DNA of 64,000 bases from Haemaphysalis longicornis (GCA_013339765.2 CM023448.1:196642409-196706408); one strand, 5' to 3'. Counted from the stretch's first letter, positions 25,588 through 36,435 are shown. Numbers and translations: made by a program. Notes: generated by a model not told the origin, from the letters alone.

Positions 25588-25877
25588 TCTTTCCTCTCTT
25601 CTGCTTTGTTTTAAACGTGTTGGTTTTTGTTGTTGTTTTTTTGCGGTTATCGCGAAAAAACAATTAAACGATTATTCTTCATTTAAACAACGCTGGCCCT
25701 CTCTGTTAGTACTTTTATTTCGCCTCAAATGGGCGTACGCTTGCTTCGCGCTTAATAATGTGAACATGTACGTATTACCTATAGCAGCAGCTGTTCAAAG
25801 TGAAAGGCTCAAGTGCCTCATTGGGAGAAAAAGTGGCGCTGTTGTTCGGTACTGAAAATGGCCGCCGCTGTGAAGAG

Positions 25878-26015
25878 TTGATTGATTGCGGTGTTCAACG
25901 CCCCGAAGCTACACCAGCGCTATGAGGCGTGCCGTAGTGGAGGGCTCCGGGTTAATTTCGAACTCCTGGGCATCTTTGACCGGTGGCGAAATTTCGAAAC
26001 CCGGGCGTCTCCACC
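25878..26015 (-). mobile_element. Decayed tick-type SINE, minus strand
   Basis: Starting from the tail side, GATTGATTG is followed by GTGGAGGGCTCCGG, TTAATTTCGA and CTGGGCATCTTTGAC. This is the reverse of the SINE body seen at 13.3 and 41.7 kb. The tRNA-like half is strongly altered. A further tRNA-like stretch at about 26125-26205 (GGGAATCAAAC, GCGTTATCACTACGCTGC) may be its displaced head or a second copy. Confidence 0.65.
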
Positions 26016-26484
26016 GTCAAGAGCAAAAATCACTTACAAAAGTGACGGATTTTATGCCAAGTGCAAAGTGGAGTCCTTTCTATGAAGTAAACCAGTTCTA
26101 TAGTACAAAATTGAATGCCTTGCAGATGATAGGGGAATCAAACAAGGGTCTCCGGAGCAGTAGTGAAGTGCGTTATCACTACGCTGCATCACCACGTTGC
26201 CAGCGGTGGAACATGAGTTCTAATGCGTGTGGCACTGACGTCAAGTAACGTGACAGGTGAACATGATGGCATGTGATTACAACAGGTACATGCTAGGCGC
26301 CGAGAGCTCTGAGGATGTAGAAGCTGTGATGAGGGGAGTCAGCAATCCGCCTGTCGAAGTAATTTGACCCACAAGACGAAGGAATGAAAGCGAAGACAGA
26401 GACGCAAACACGACATAGCATTAAAAATTATTTGACAAGTATGGCCAGTGGAAGCCATAACTCAATGCCCCGAGTTATTTTTAG

Positions 26485-26657
26485 TACGTCGAATCTCCTT
26501 AACTTGAACGCGCTTAATTCGAACTTCCGGTTTATTCGAACTGACGCTGCGGTCCCGGCAAAGTCACGTGTATTTAACTAGCTTTCGTTAATTGGAACTT
26601 CTTTTAATTCGAACAAATTTAGGGGCCCCTTTGCGTTCGAATTAACGAGATTTGACT
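26485..26657. mobile_element. Pogo/Tigger-like MITE
   Basis: The termini are inverted: left CGTCGAATCTCC then TTAACTTGAAC, right GTTCGAATTAACGAGATTTGACT. They correspond to an AGTCAAATCTCGTTAATTCGAAC-type end with about five mismatches. The interior, only about 125 bp, repeats the TTAATTCGAAC motif several times and encodes nothing. A TA precedes the left end. The end sequence resembles those of pogo/Tigger-group elements; the assignment is by resemblance only. Confidence 0.55.
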
Positions 26658-27326
26658 TTGTTTGGTATAGTCTTGCGTATATGTACTTCGTGTTTAAACA
26701 TTCCACTCTTTTTTGGCCTGGTGGCTGAATCGAGTGGCAGAGATAGAAACAGGCAGACAGAAGAAAGTTTTCGCGTTTAGGTAGCCCAAAAAAAGACTAT
26801 CGTCTTTAAAAATGTTCAACTATATATGGATTCTTCTAACATCATAACTAACAGAAATCTCCTCGAAACCTTTCGCTTCATGCCTAAGAACTCTTCGTTT
26901 GGTACATACGTCAATAGACATCCTACGATCGCTCTTGCGCGTACAAGAGTGTATAGTGGGGATGGGTCTGGAGCCGGAAAACAAGACGCCTCACGCCTGC
27001 TTCGGTAAGTCGAATTCCACATAATTGTGACTCCATTTGCCGGCAAAAACTTGAGCAGATGAACTGCTCCGTTTTCAAGCCGCCAATAATAGGTTTACTA
27101 AAGCTCAAACTTTTTTCTGCGTATAACAAATTGGGGATAGGTTATATGAATTTCTTTCTTATATACGCCGGTGTTATGATTTGTCTAAAATTTCTGGACA
27201 AATCCTGCTGTCCTGCGGCATGATGACATTTTGGGATGTAATCCCCTTTCGAAGTCGAACAGAACAGGGACGAAATTATCATGTGAATAAAGACACATTA
27301 CTAGCACTATATATAAATGAGGGGTA
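26658..27326. other. Unassigned sequence
   Basis: No recognisable feature between the MITE and the tandem array. Confidence 0.45.
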
Positions 27327-28125
27327 GCGCCTCTGGCTGCCAGTTGCGCAACGTTGCAATTCCATCTTGACAGTACCTCGAACGCACTCCTGTTAATCCT
27401 GTGCTCGGCGTCACCACGATGTATACGAAGAACCAATGTAACCAGTTTAGTAAATTTGCTCAGTGACAGCGAAGGTTACTGAGGGTTAGCGCCTCTGGAT
27501 GCCAGTTGCGCAACGTTGCAATTCCATCTTGACAGTACCTCGAACGCACTCCTGTTAATCCTGTGCTCGGCGTCACCACGATGTATACGAAGAACCAATG
27601 TAACCAGTTTAGTAATTTGCTCAGTGACAGCGAAGGTTACTGAGGGTTAGGCGCCCTCTGGCATGCCAGTTGCCGCAACGTTGCAATTCCATCTTGACAG
27701 TACCTCGAACGCACTCCTGTTAATCCTGTGCTCGGCGTCACCACGATGTATACGAAGAACCAATGTAACCAGTTTAGTAAATTTGCTCAGTGACAGCGAA
27801 GGTTACTGAGGGTTAGCGCCTCTGGATGCCAGTTGCGCAACGTTGCAATTCCATCTTGACAGTACCTCGAACGCACTCCTGTTAATCCTGTGCTCGGCGT
27901 CACCACGATGTATACGAAGAACCAATGTAACCAGTTTAGTAAATTTGCTCAGTGACAGCGAAGGTTACTGAGGGTTAGCGCCTCTGGATGCCAGTTGCGC
28001 AACGTTGCAATTCCATCTTGACAGTACCTCGAACGCACTCCTGTTAATCCTGTGCTCGGCGTCAGCACGGTGTATACGAAGAACCAATGTAACCAGTTTA
28101 GTAACTTTGATGAGTGACAGCGAAT
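27327..28125 (+). repeat. 162-bp tandem array, about five units
   Basis: Units begin GCGCC at 27327, 27489, 27651, 27816 and 27978, so the period is 162 bp with one unit of 165 bp. Units are nearly identical, differing mainly in units 1, 3 and 5. Unit 3 carries four extra bases within its first 40 bp (GGCGCCC, GGCATG, TGCCGC), a pattern like local sequencing indels. On the minus strand the unit is open for most of its length but has a stop in each repeat, so coding is unlikely. Its homogeneity suggests a recent expansion, i.e. a small satellite or minisatellite. Confidence 0.95.
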
Positions 28126-28799
28126 ACTACTCGCTTGAGCATCGGGGACAGAATCCTGAACGAGGTCCATTTCAATAATTTTTCTTCTGAAAGGGCTCAA
28201 TCGCAAGCGACTGCATGGCTGGAATGAAACAGACACCATAATAGCCCTCTACTCGGACTGGAGGCCACGCGCATGCGCACGGCGTCGCTAAAAGAAAAGA
28301 CCGTTGAAATGGCCGCACGCAGAGAACAGCGACGCTGGCCTTCGTTGTAACATTACACAGCGCACGCTATTATGCTTGTATTTCGCAATACCACAAATGT
28401 AGCCTCGACTCATTTTCCGCGGAATCCGCTCCATTTATCGCAGTGATTGGCTTTTGCGTGTGCGGTGGCGGAGAAGACCACCGATACTTCAACAGTGTGT
28501 CCCTAAAGCCATGTTTTGTATTAAAAAAAAAACGACCGTAATCGGTTGGTACTATATTCACAATACCGCTAAGGAATAAAATTAGTTATGTCAAATTCGG
28601 AACCTGTCTTACCTTTTACTGGGAAGCAGTATGTGTCTAACACTCCCAGTTTTCATTCCGGTGAAGCCGATTTACTCGGCGCCGGTCCTGGGCTGCTGCT
28701 CGCCACCGGCGACCGCTCTATCACAACTTCTATTCCCCTCGCCACCACCGATGCCTATTTCATAAGTTGCGCTATCGGCTGACAGCGGCGGTTGCGCCA
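28126..28799. other. Unassigned sequence
   Basis: No gene recognised. Confidence 0.45.
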
Positions 28800-29070
28800 G
28801 TATCAAATGATTGCGGAGAACACAGCGAAACGCGAATGGTCGTAAAAATGACCGAAAGCCGCCGCCGCCGCCGTGGCCGCCTCAAATTCCACCTCGCCGA
28901 GTAGGTGTGAATTGAAAAGCCATTTACCCGGTCGGAACGCCGGCTTGAGCCCATAATTCTTCTTCAACTTGAAAAGCTTTCCGCGCGACATTTTCGCCGG
29001 TGTATTTTACGCCTAAGTATGCGTCCTCGCCGGTTACCGGTTTATGCGTCCACAAGTTGCGACGGGGTGA

Positions 29071-29095
29071 GGGGGGGGGGGGGGGGGGGGGGGGG
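29071..29095 (+). repeat. Poly(G) tract, 25 G
   Basis: An uninterrupted G25 run. The equivalent place in the second duplicate, 29884-29906, is GGTTGGGAGGGGGGAGGGGG, which could form a G-quadruplex. Confidence 0.95.
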
Positions 29096-29229
29096 AATCG
29101 GGCGTGCACCCACAATTGGGCTCCGTGCCGCTACCGATAATGCCCGTTGTGTAGGTTCGAGGTTTAAACGTGGAAGTATCATGACTCAATACTTCCTGTC
29201 AGCTGTCCTCTATAATCGAGCGGTTTCGG

Positions 29230-29240
29230 TCTGGGTTGGC
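29230..29240 (+). repeat. SINE target-site duplication, left copy
   Basis: TCTGGGTTGGC is repeated exactly at 29486-29496. Confidence 0.9.
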
Positions 29241-29485
29241 CTACCCGCCGCGGTGTCTCAGTGGCTAAGGTGTTGTGTTGCCTGTGCACGAGGACGCAGG
29301 TTCGATTCCCGGTCGAAGCGGTCGCTCTTCTGATGGAAGCGAAAAGCAAAAACGCCCGTGTGTACGAGATTTCGGCGCACGTTAAAGATCCCCAGGGGGT
29401 CAAAGTTAATCCGGAGCCCTACACTACGGCGCGCCTCATCGCCTGCGTTCCGTCGGCGAGTTAAACCCTACAATCAATCAGTCAT
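29241..29485 (+). mobile_element. Full-length tick-type SINE
   Basis: It has the same order as the SINE at 13.3 kb: CCCGCCGCGGTGTCTCAGTGG, B box GGTTCGATTCC near 29300, TTAAAGATCCCCAGG near 29382, TTAAACCCTACAATCAATCA at the end. It is flanked by an exact 11-bp duplication. It interrupts copy 1 of the local duplication but not copy 2, so it inserted after the duplication or into one arm only. Confidence 0.92.
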
Positions 29486-29639
29486 TCTGGGTTGGCGTGT
29501 TACACCGGCAGTAAGATTCCTTCAACGGGGCAGGGAAACGAACAGTAATATGTTTGTCCGCTAAAATAAAGCTCCAGACCTTCCAGCTATAACTCGCTAT
29601 AGGATGGACGCATGTCGTTCGCCGAGAGGAAGAGCGGGA

Positions 29640-30112
29640 ATTGAAGAAGCGTCGGGGAGAACAGAGACGCTAATTGGCGCGAAAACACTGAAAAGCCGCC
29701 GCCGTTGTCTCCTCCAGTTCCAGCCGTCGAGCAGCTGCGAATGCCTGCCGGATCAATGGCAACTTGCCTGTTTGGAACTCCGACAATGTTACTTGTTCGG
29801 CTTAAATGGCTTTTAGAGCGACATTTTCGACGGTTTCCTTCGCTTTTACACCCGCGTACATAACAGGTTGCCGGCGTGCACGGGTTGGGAGGGGGGAGGG
29901 GGGAGGCGTGCACGCGAAGCTATAGGTTTCATGCTTTTACTGATGACAAGTCCCTATGTGCTGGCGGGAGGTTCAAGCGTGGTCGTTAAACGGCCCAATG
30001 CGACTTCTCAGTGGTCGAGCGGATCGGGTTGGTGTGTTACAAACAGTAAGCTGCCTACGACGCGGGAATAAAACAGACAGCTTCAGGTTTGTCCGCGAGA
30101 CTGATGCTCGGG
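29640..30112 (+). repeat. Tandem duplication, copy 2
   Basis: This is the partner of 28800-29580 and lacks the SINE. Shared landmarks are AAAGCCGCCGCCG (about 29691), AGCGACATTTTCGACGG (about 29817), the G-rich tract, GGAGGTTCAAGCGTGG (about 29967), TCGAGCGGATCGGGTTGGTGT (about 30015) and CAGGTTTGTCCGCGA (about 30084). Confidence 0.75.
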
Positions 30113-31125
30113 TTCTTCTAAATTTCATTTAACTCGGAAGTATGCTCAATCGCAAATTACGAACAAACGTGTTGTCTTTCGTGCACTCCGTGGACTGCGT
30201 CCAGCTTCGCAGGTCATCATTCTTCACAGAGTGGAAGGACAATAATTTTTTTTATATTCCTAATTAACCCAGCACACTTTGCCATTTTTATATTACTTCC
30301 GGCTTCGTTCAGATATCCCTCTGTTTCCTGGTGTTTAGGTGCACGATGTTTAAACGGGAAAATGTAGCTTTAAATAATGATACGTTTTAGTCAACTAAAA
30401 ATGCGTGAGACCAGATCATCAATTTTAGGTCCCATGTAGTTGTTTTTATTTGTGCGTTCATGTCTTTCTCTCTGGCGCGAAACAGAATGGCCCTACTTTG
30501 AGAGCTCTTCAAATGGTGCGCTCACAACTGTATATGTCGTGCTAGAAGCACAGAACTCTGTGTGGTAAACACTATCCGCGTATCGTGTGTTATTAACATG
30601 AGCTTAAAAGAAAAGCATCACGAGAAAGCTTCCTATCCGTACTTGCAATATGGTCCTTCCGGAACAAACTCTACCTTGACATTTCAGCTTAAGTGCGTGA
30701 TCTTGAGCAAGCCATAAGTGGAGTTTTTCCAAAGGCATCGTTTTACGATTCTCGCAGATTTGTGGGCACCGCTGCATGAAAATTGTTATTGGCGTTTTTT
30801 TTCTTACAATTTCTTTCTGTAGCTTCCGTTGGATATCCCTGACAATTTCCAAGTGGTGTAGGTGTACTAACGTCTGGTGCAGCTTCATCTAAGTTGTGTG
30901 GTGGGAGGTACAAAAAGGGATTGGAGAATGTAGTGGGCGGAGAGCGGAACGAAGATGGAGGTATAGAAGGCGGATGTGCAGTGAGAAAAGTGAAGTTATG
31001 GGTGTTCAATGGATGACTACTATTACCAAGTTAAAAAGAATTTGAAATTGAGCTGGATGTATTCTGTCGACCCGATATTGGGCATTTCACATTGCACGCC
31101 ACTGTCATTTATACCTAACTAGTAG
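30113..31125. other. Unassigned sequence
   Basis: No recognisable gene or repeat end. Confidence 0.45.
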
Positions 31126-31295
31126 AAGTTCTTGCAGCGAAAAGGGAGAACCCCCGTGTGTACAGATTACGGCGGAAATTAAAGATCCCCAGGTGGTCAA
31201 AATTATTCTGGAGCCATCCACTACGGCGTGCCTGATAGCCCAGCTCTAGCTTCGGTTCGTTAAACCCCACAATCAATCAGGGCAAGTTCTTACAG
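31126..31295 (+). mobile_element. 5'-truncated tick-type SINE with TSD
   Basis: Only the body and tail remain: a CGTGTGTACAGATTACGGCG block, TTAAAGATCCCCAGGTGGTC (about 31181) and TTAAACCCCACAATCAATCA (about 31260). Flanking copies AAGTTCTTGCAG (31126-31137) and AAGTTCTTACAG (31284-31295) match at 11 of 12 bases. The truncation therefore happened on insertion, as for LINE-mobilised SINEs, not by later deletion. Confidence 0.85.
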
Positions 31296-31489
31296 GATTT
31301 TTATTCCTAAAACGAAATATTTTGAGATATCAGACGCAAATTCTCAGAGCGAAACTTTGTTTCAGCGGATCTTTTTTTTTCTCCCCACATAGAAATTGTT
31401 TTTTATTTCCAAAAGCGTGCCAGCAAAGCCCACTTCCGCGATTTCGATATTTCCGCCTGCCACTCGGTGTCCTCAACAAGCGATACCAG

Positions 31490-31705
31490 CCTAATCTTTG
31501 ACATGCTCCCGCTGACAAGGCGACAGGACTTAGACCTCGGTTCTGGCCCCGTGTCCGCAGCTGGCATGCACAGGTGTAGGGATCGTAAACATTTCTGACC
31601 GCCTAATCTCTGACGTGATATCCCATGACAAGGCGGCAGGTCTCAGACGCTTGTGCTGGTCCCGTGATCGGCGCCAGCATGAGTAGGTATGCGGACTCCA
31701 TTACA
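31490..31705 (+). repeat. Diverged tandem duplication, 112-bp period
   Basis: CCTAATCTTTGACATG...GACAAGGCGACAGG...CTGGCATGCACAGGTG (from 31490) is repeated in diverged form as CCTAATCTCTGACGTG...GACAAGGCGGCAGG...CCAGCATGAGTAGGTA (from 31602). Confidence 0.75.
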
Positions 31706-32164
31706 TGCCTTCCGCGTTGTCCGAAACAGCATGTCAGAGATGAAACAGCTTTAGCTTATGCTTACGCGTTCCCTATCTCACCAAAAGCAGGAATCAGGGT
31801 TCGTCACTTGTCGGTCGTATTTTCTTATTATGACACATGTAAACCTCGAAAGCACGCTTATTTTCAAGAACATAAATTGGGTCTTACAAAACACCCTATT
31901 TGGGCATTACACTTGAGAAGAAACAGGGGCTAATTACCCCTTCATAAAAACACGATTGCGCGCATGCATGGAAAGAAAAATCTTTTTCCTCCCCCCTACC
32001 AAAGGCAACATGATGACCCCTGCTCATGGTGTTTAAAATGTGCACGTGTGTTTAATGGTATGGGCCCATTTACTGAAAGCGCCAACACAGAGTTCTTTCT
32101 TCGGTCTTCCTTACATCCCGTTTGGACAAACTTATTGTAGTAAATTAAAATGTATTAATTACTA
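31706..32164. other. Unassigned sequence
   Basis: Nothing recognised. Confidence 0.45.
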
Positions 32165-33640
32165 GAGACCAGATTTTAGGCAAATGCCTATTTTGTTCCT
32201 TGTGCTCCTATCGCCCCACTTTGCTATATGAGCACAAATTTGAGTCTAAGAGGCGCTTTGATAGTGTTTTTATAGTGTCTATAAATGTCTATTTTGGCGA
32301 TTGTGCCTCAATGCCTATAAGTGCCTTTAAATGCCTATTTTGAAAATCGTCACCAATAGGTACACAATTTAGCCTCAAGTTTCGCTTTCGAGTGCAGTTC
32401 GAGATCGTTATTCACGTCCCCGGGCAGCATTGACGGTTCGGAACTCTATAAGGTTTAACCTATAGTCCTCTAGTTCCACCATTCTGTGCAACAATATCAC
32501 AATTTTGAATCCATAAATCTGGACGTGGTAGTAGTTTGCTGTTGTCTCCACAACTTTTCACAGTGATTTTTAAATTATTTTTCGCGTTATCTCCAAACAG
32601 ATTTGTTCAAATATGTGGAGTGGCATCGTTGGTTCTAGAAGCACACGCACATCCAAACCTATTTTCAACGCAACGGTTGAGCATCGAACACGCCTTCGTT
32701 AGCAGATCATTCTTAGGCTATGTTCAGAATACCGACGCAAAAGCCATATCGTGATCTATGGACGTAAAAAAAAACGGCATGTCACGCAGTTCGGTTGGCT
32801 GAGGTGTGACATGACGTCATTCTTTTAAGTTATTACAACAGTTGCGGCAACAGTCTGAACCCGGCCTTATAGTAAAGAATCAACGGCGAATCATCACTGC
32901 CCAGCAGGATTTTCTTACGGCTTAAACTTCATACTGCCGACGGCCTCTAAAACATGCTTTTCAATCAGAACTCTCTTCGGCTGCTGAACACCATTTGAAA
33001 AATGCTCTTCGAATGTGTGGACGTGTGTGTATGTGGCCATGTTGGGGCGTCTCCTTAACAAGTTGGACAATATCATTGAATATAAGAAAACTGCTAGAGA
33101 GTTTCGTAACAGCACCCGTGTAAAACATTTCAATTTAGTGATTAATTATTGTCGCTCTTGCGTTTGTTATTGCTGTCTGTTTTTGTTGTGTGGTAATTAA
33201 ACTGCGTCAGACAGACATAAGCTAGCGCTGTTATTAATCAGTGTTCCACGCTTTCAACTATTACTTTCATGCTTGTTTTCTCTACAGGCTACGCTCAAGC
33301 AAGCGCCAGTGGCCATTGAACGTGAATGTGAGCAGTGAGTTTGTTGAATTAAGCCAGTCGATCGCCAATAGTCCAGCAAATTTATGAAACAACCGAACGG
33401 CTATGCTCAACTGTTGGCGCTTCTGTGCCATCATAAACAATAACATTTTTTGATTTCCCTGTCGTAGATACAGGTCGCACACGTCTTCGTTTGAAATTAT
33501 TTGCATTTATGTACAAATCTTTTGGCCCTATATTTACGACATGGGAGGCCTAAAACGTTTTGCCTGCCTACTTTTGGCGCCTAAAACACACATTTTGCTG
33601 CATAAAACTCCGGCCACTGTTAATTATCGCACTACTGCGG
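32165..33640 (+). repeat. Unidentified 1.3-kb dispersed repeat, copy A
   Basis: This segment is colinear, in reverse orientation, with 48235-49582. Matching blocks: the TGCCTATTTTGGCG and GCCTATAAGTGCC region (about 32300), TTCGCTTTCGAGTGCAGTTC (about 32383), CAACGCAACGGTTGAGCAT (about 32667), AAATGCTCTTCGAATGTGTGG (about 33000), CTGTCGTAGATACAGGTCGC (about 33461) and CGTCTTCGTTTGAAATTATTTG (about 33482). A short conserved minus-strand reading, QIISNED..DLYLRQ, occurs in both copies, but both are stop-ridden. Copy A has an extra 139-bp TIR element at 32722-32860. The family could be a DNA transposon relic; I do not recognise it. Confidence 0.75.
32722..32860 (+). mobile_element. Small TIR element (GTTCAGACT family), copy 1
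   Basis: It begins GTTCAGAATACCGACG and ends GTTGCGGCAACAGTCTGAAC, with GTTCAGA/TCTGAAC as inverted ends. The internal landmark AGCCATATCGTGA..TATGGACGTAAAAAA is shared with the copy at 41.4 kb. It is absent at the equivalent place in repeat copy B, which shows that it is an insertion. A target-site duplication is not evident. Confidence 0.7.
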
Positions 33641-33650
33641 ATGACGCCAG

Positions 33651-33785
33651 GCTCACAATATTATTGCAACTATCATAACACTTTTAAACGATGACTTCAG
33701 CCAACGTCTCGGCAAGCCAAATTACGCGAGGGCTGTTTTTAGCCCTTATAGTCCAAGATATGGCTTCTTCGTTAGTAGTCTGAAA
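33651..33785 (-). mobile_element. Small TIR element (GTTCAGACT family), copy 2
   Basis: Inverted relative to copy 1 and more diverged: it starts GCTCACAATATTATTGCAACTAT and ends GATATGGCTTC..GTTAGTAGTCTGAA. It lies just past the right end of repeat copy A. Confidence 0.6.
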
Positions 33786-34970
33786 ATAACGTAATTTGGC
33801 ATTCCTGTGGTGCTAGCAAGGTTGTTTAAACACTGTGCGTAATTTATTTTCATGGCAGTGCTATCTACAAGAAGTGGGCAGTAAATGAGTAGGTATACAC
33901 TGACGAAGACACTACCATCTGCCTTGTATAAACGCCATTAGGCGGACAATGTACATATGATTGGAACCGCATCGACCACGCCTTTCTAAAGGCTGGACAC
34001 GAGGTGCGTATAAATTCTGGTTGTTTGCTACCGCAGGATGCAGCGCCATGTTTTGCATCGCCTTTGAATGACAAGACCGAATGGACTTCCAACTATCTAC
34101 ATTGTATTTCGCAGAATAGATACAGCACAATTTGATGGCGCTATACAACGACCGCGGTGGAGTTAGCCATGCTTTCCGGGGTCCAGCCGGCGACAAGCGG
34201 GCCTCCACCCATATCCAAGCAGTAGATGAAAGAGTCCCAACCGTCTCCGAACGAAGAATAAGTAAACTCGGGAGGGAAGGGAAAAAGAATATAGATGCGA
34301 GAAGCAGATTCTCGCCGAATTCGTCTAGGTTGACATCGCGTTCGAGCTTGGTACCCAATTGGCCACCCGACACGACGGTAGGGTGACCAAGTTTGCTCAA
34401 GGAATCACCCGTTGCCCTACTCTTGCTGCATACATAGCAAGAGAGACAGCTGTCGACTGATTTCGGACGAACATGCGTTCGCTCCGAAAGGGCCGTCGTC
34501 GGGAACGCCACAAAGAGGTGGGTGCCCAAAATGCGAAGCATGCTCGCTGATATCTCTTCGACAAAGAAAAAAAAAGAAATACGGACCGGAGCATAGCAAA
34601 AAAAAAAAGGAGAGCAAGAAAGAACCTGTCTGCCAGCCAACATTACAGAGCATAAGCCGGCTTTTTTATGTGTGTTTTGGTGAAAAGATAGTGCTCATAT
34701 CAAAAAGGGAATCCTCAGAATACACTTTAGAAGTGCCTTTTCCTGTCCGCAGATGCCACCCTTTGTTTGTGGCAACTTGTCGCAGGATTTTGAGTCTGCG
34801 CCGAAAGAAGCATTCTTCATGGCCGTCGCCTAATTCGAATCATTGGGCGCGTCGCGACGAAAACACATAATAAAACGAAAGTAGGAAATTAAAAAAAAAT
34901 GTTCGGAAGTTATTCCAAAGCCTGTTCCTGAGGCAGGCAGCCTTTTGTTTCTCACGGTCGCCCATCGAGT
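33786..34970. other. Unassigned sequence with a long motif-less open frame
   Basis: A minus-strand frame of 243 codons (33912-34643) shows no domain, low-complexity FFFF runs from A-rich DNA, and competing plus-strand frames. It is not called as a gene. Confidence 0.4.
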
Positions 34971-34977
34971 GAGAGAC

Positions 34978-35074
34978 TATAAAACCGGATGCGCGAGGCT
35001 CAAAGGACCATCCGTTCCGGGCGGAACAAATCCTGTCCTTCACAGGTGGAACCGACGGGCCTTACGAAGTGAGT
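34978..35074 (+). promoter_or_regulatory. Possible TATA promoter with first-exon donor
   Basis: TATAAAA at 34978-34984 is followed about 25-30 bp later by a plausible start region, and a splice-donor-like GAA/GTGAGTG is at 35069. This is a generic arthropod core-promoter layout. No coding exon or polyadenylation signal could be tied to it, and chance occurrence is quite possible. Confidence 0.2.
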
Positions 35075-36430
35075 GATTTCTCGCGGCGAAAGAGGGGCTA
35101 GAAGTGATTTCAAGTAGATTGCCGCTTGGCCCGGCCGTCAGACGGTAATGACGGAGTCGCTAATTGCAAAATCAATGGGCGCGCGCCGCTGCCCTTCGAC
35201 ACGCGCACCACTCCGGCACTCGGGCGGCCGGTCCGGCGCGAAACGTTCAATTGCTGCTATGGCAGCTTCAGAACGCGGTGCAGGCACGGCGCTAGAAAGA
35301 AGCCTGATGGATCTGCGAACGTCTCGGTTTCGTCCGTTAGCCACTGTTGAATCAGCTGAGGGCAAAGCCGAAGCGCAAAGAAAGAACAGTGACAATCAAT
35401 TCTTCGGGCGAGCCGTGCCAAAGCTATTTGAGGCATGTTTTTTTCATTTAGCTATACGGGCTCACTGCTTGTAAAACAAGGCGCTGCAAACGACTCAAAT
35501 AGTCCACGTAGCCTATGAACGGTAGTACGTACGCATGTTGCGAAATTATATCGGCGTATAGATTTCATGGTGAGCTCGCATTAGGGAAACACTTCACCGA
35601 GCTACAGGCAGGTGCATATAACGACGATCCGTGCACTACGCTCAAGTGCACCTAACCGAAAAAATAAGCACCAAAAATGAACTGAAAACATTGTTTAGTC
35701 AGAGGGGGCGTTAGTGTTGACTTTATCAGCGGAAACGACATACTGCGGAGCTTTTGTTACACCGGAACAAACGGCGGTAGGGAGTGATCTTGCAGCCGGC
35801 CGTGTTTCCGGATTGCGGACACATTAGCATAATGATTTCTACTCGCGGCTTGCTCGTTTCCGATGTGTGAATCGAGCCAGCAATGCGACATGAGCTGCCG
35901 CCGATGTCTAGGGTCTTCTTTCTTCATGGTAGATCAACGCATACGCGTCACGGCGGCTATACCTATGGAGGAAAGTTGAAAATTGTATAAATAAATTGAC
36001 TCCAAAGTGCACGCATCTGCTATTAAATGACGGCGCACGTCACCGATACCTTTTTGAGGCTTATGTAGCTACTGTAGAGTCAGATGAAATTTTCATCAGA
36101 TTGATCATTTAATTGCTCAAAATTGCATTTTGAACTGTGAAACAAAACTCAAAAAGCATAGTAAAGTTTAGTAGTTTAAATAGTTAATTTAAAGCGAAGA
36201 ACACATAACAGAATGCGCCAAAAATGATAGTGCTTTATATACAAAATTAACGATAGTTAATTTCGGATATAAAGCCCTTCGGATATCTAGAGCGCTCCGT
36301 GGTGTCTCTCCTTTCTTGTCCGTGTCCGCATGCAAGCCCAACTCGCCCAGAAATCCGTACACGTAACTATAGGATTTTCCGTAAAGTGGCAGAGTACTTC
36401 ACCTGTGCCCTCCTTGGCCTTCTTGACGTT
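35075..36430. other. Unassigned sequence
   Basis: 35100-35360 is GC-richer and open on both strands for about 100 codons, without motifs. The rest is AT-rich with nothing recognised. Confidence 0.45.
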
Positions 36431-36433
36431 TAG

Positions 36434-36435
36434 TT

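Larger units (their letters stand above)
28800..29580 (+). repeat. Tandem duplication, copy 1 (SINE-bearing)
   Basis: This segment is colinear with 29640-30112. Shared blocks include GAGAACA ahead of AAAGCCGCCGCC, GCGACATTTTCG (about 28984), a G-rich tract (a 25-G run at 29071-29095), a GAGGTTTAAACGTGG block (about 29159), TCGAGCGG (about 29217), GGGTTGG then GTGTTAC, and finally TTTGTCCGC (about 29554). Copy 1 contains an additional SINE at 29241-29485 that copy 2 lacks. The copies are clearly diverged. No protein was recognised in either. Confidence 0.75.

Noticed and set aside
27327..28125. CRISPR-like or coding tandem repeat
   Set aside because: Units are 162 bp with no distinct spacers, so it is not CRISPR. 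Each unit carries a stop, so it is not a repeat protein.
33912..34643. 243-codon minus-strand open frame
   Set aside because: No domain, low-complexity phenylalanine runs, competing frames on the other strand and no start or splice context; probably chance.
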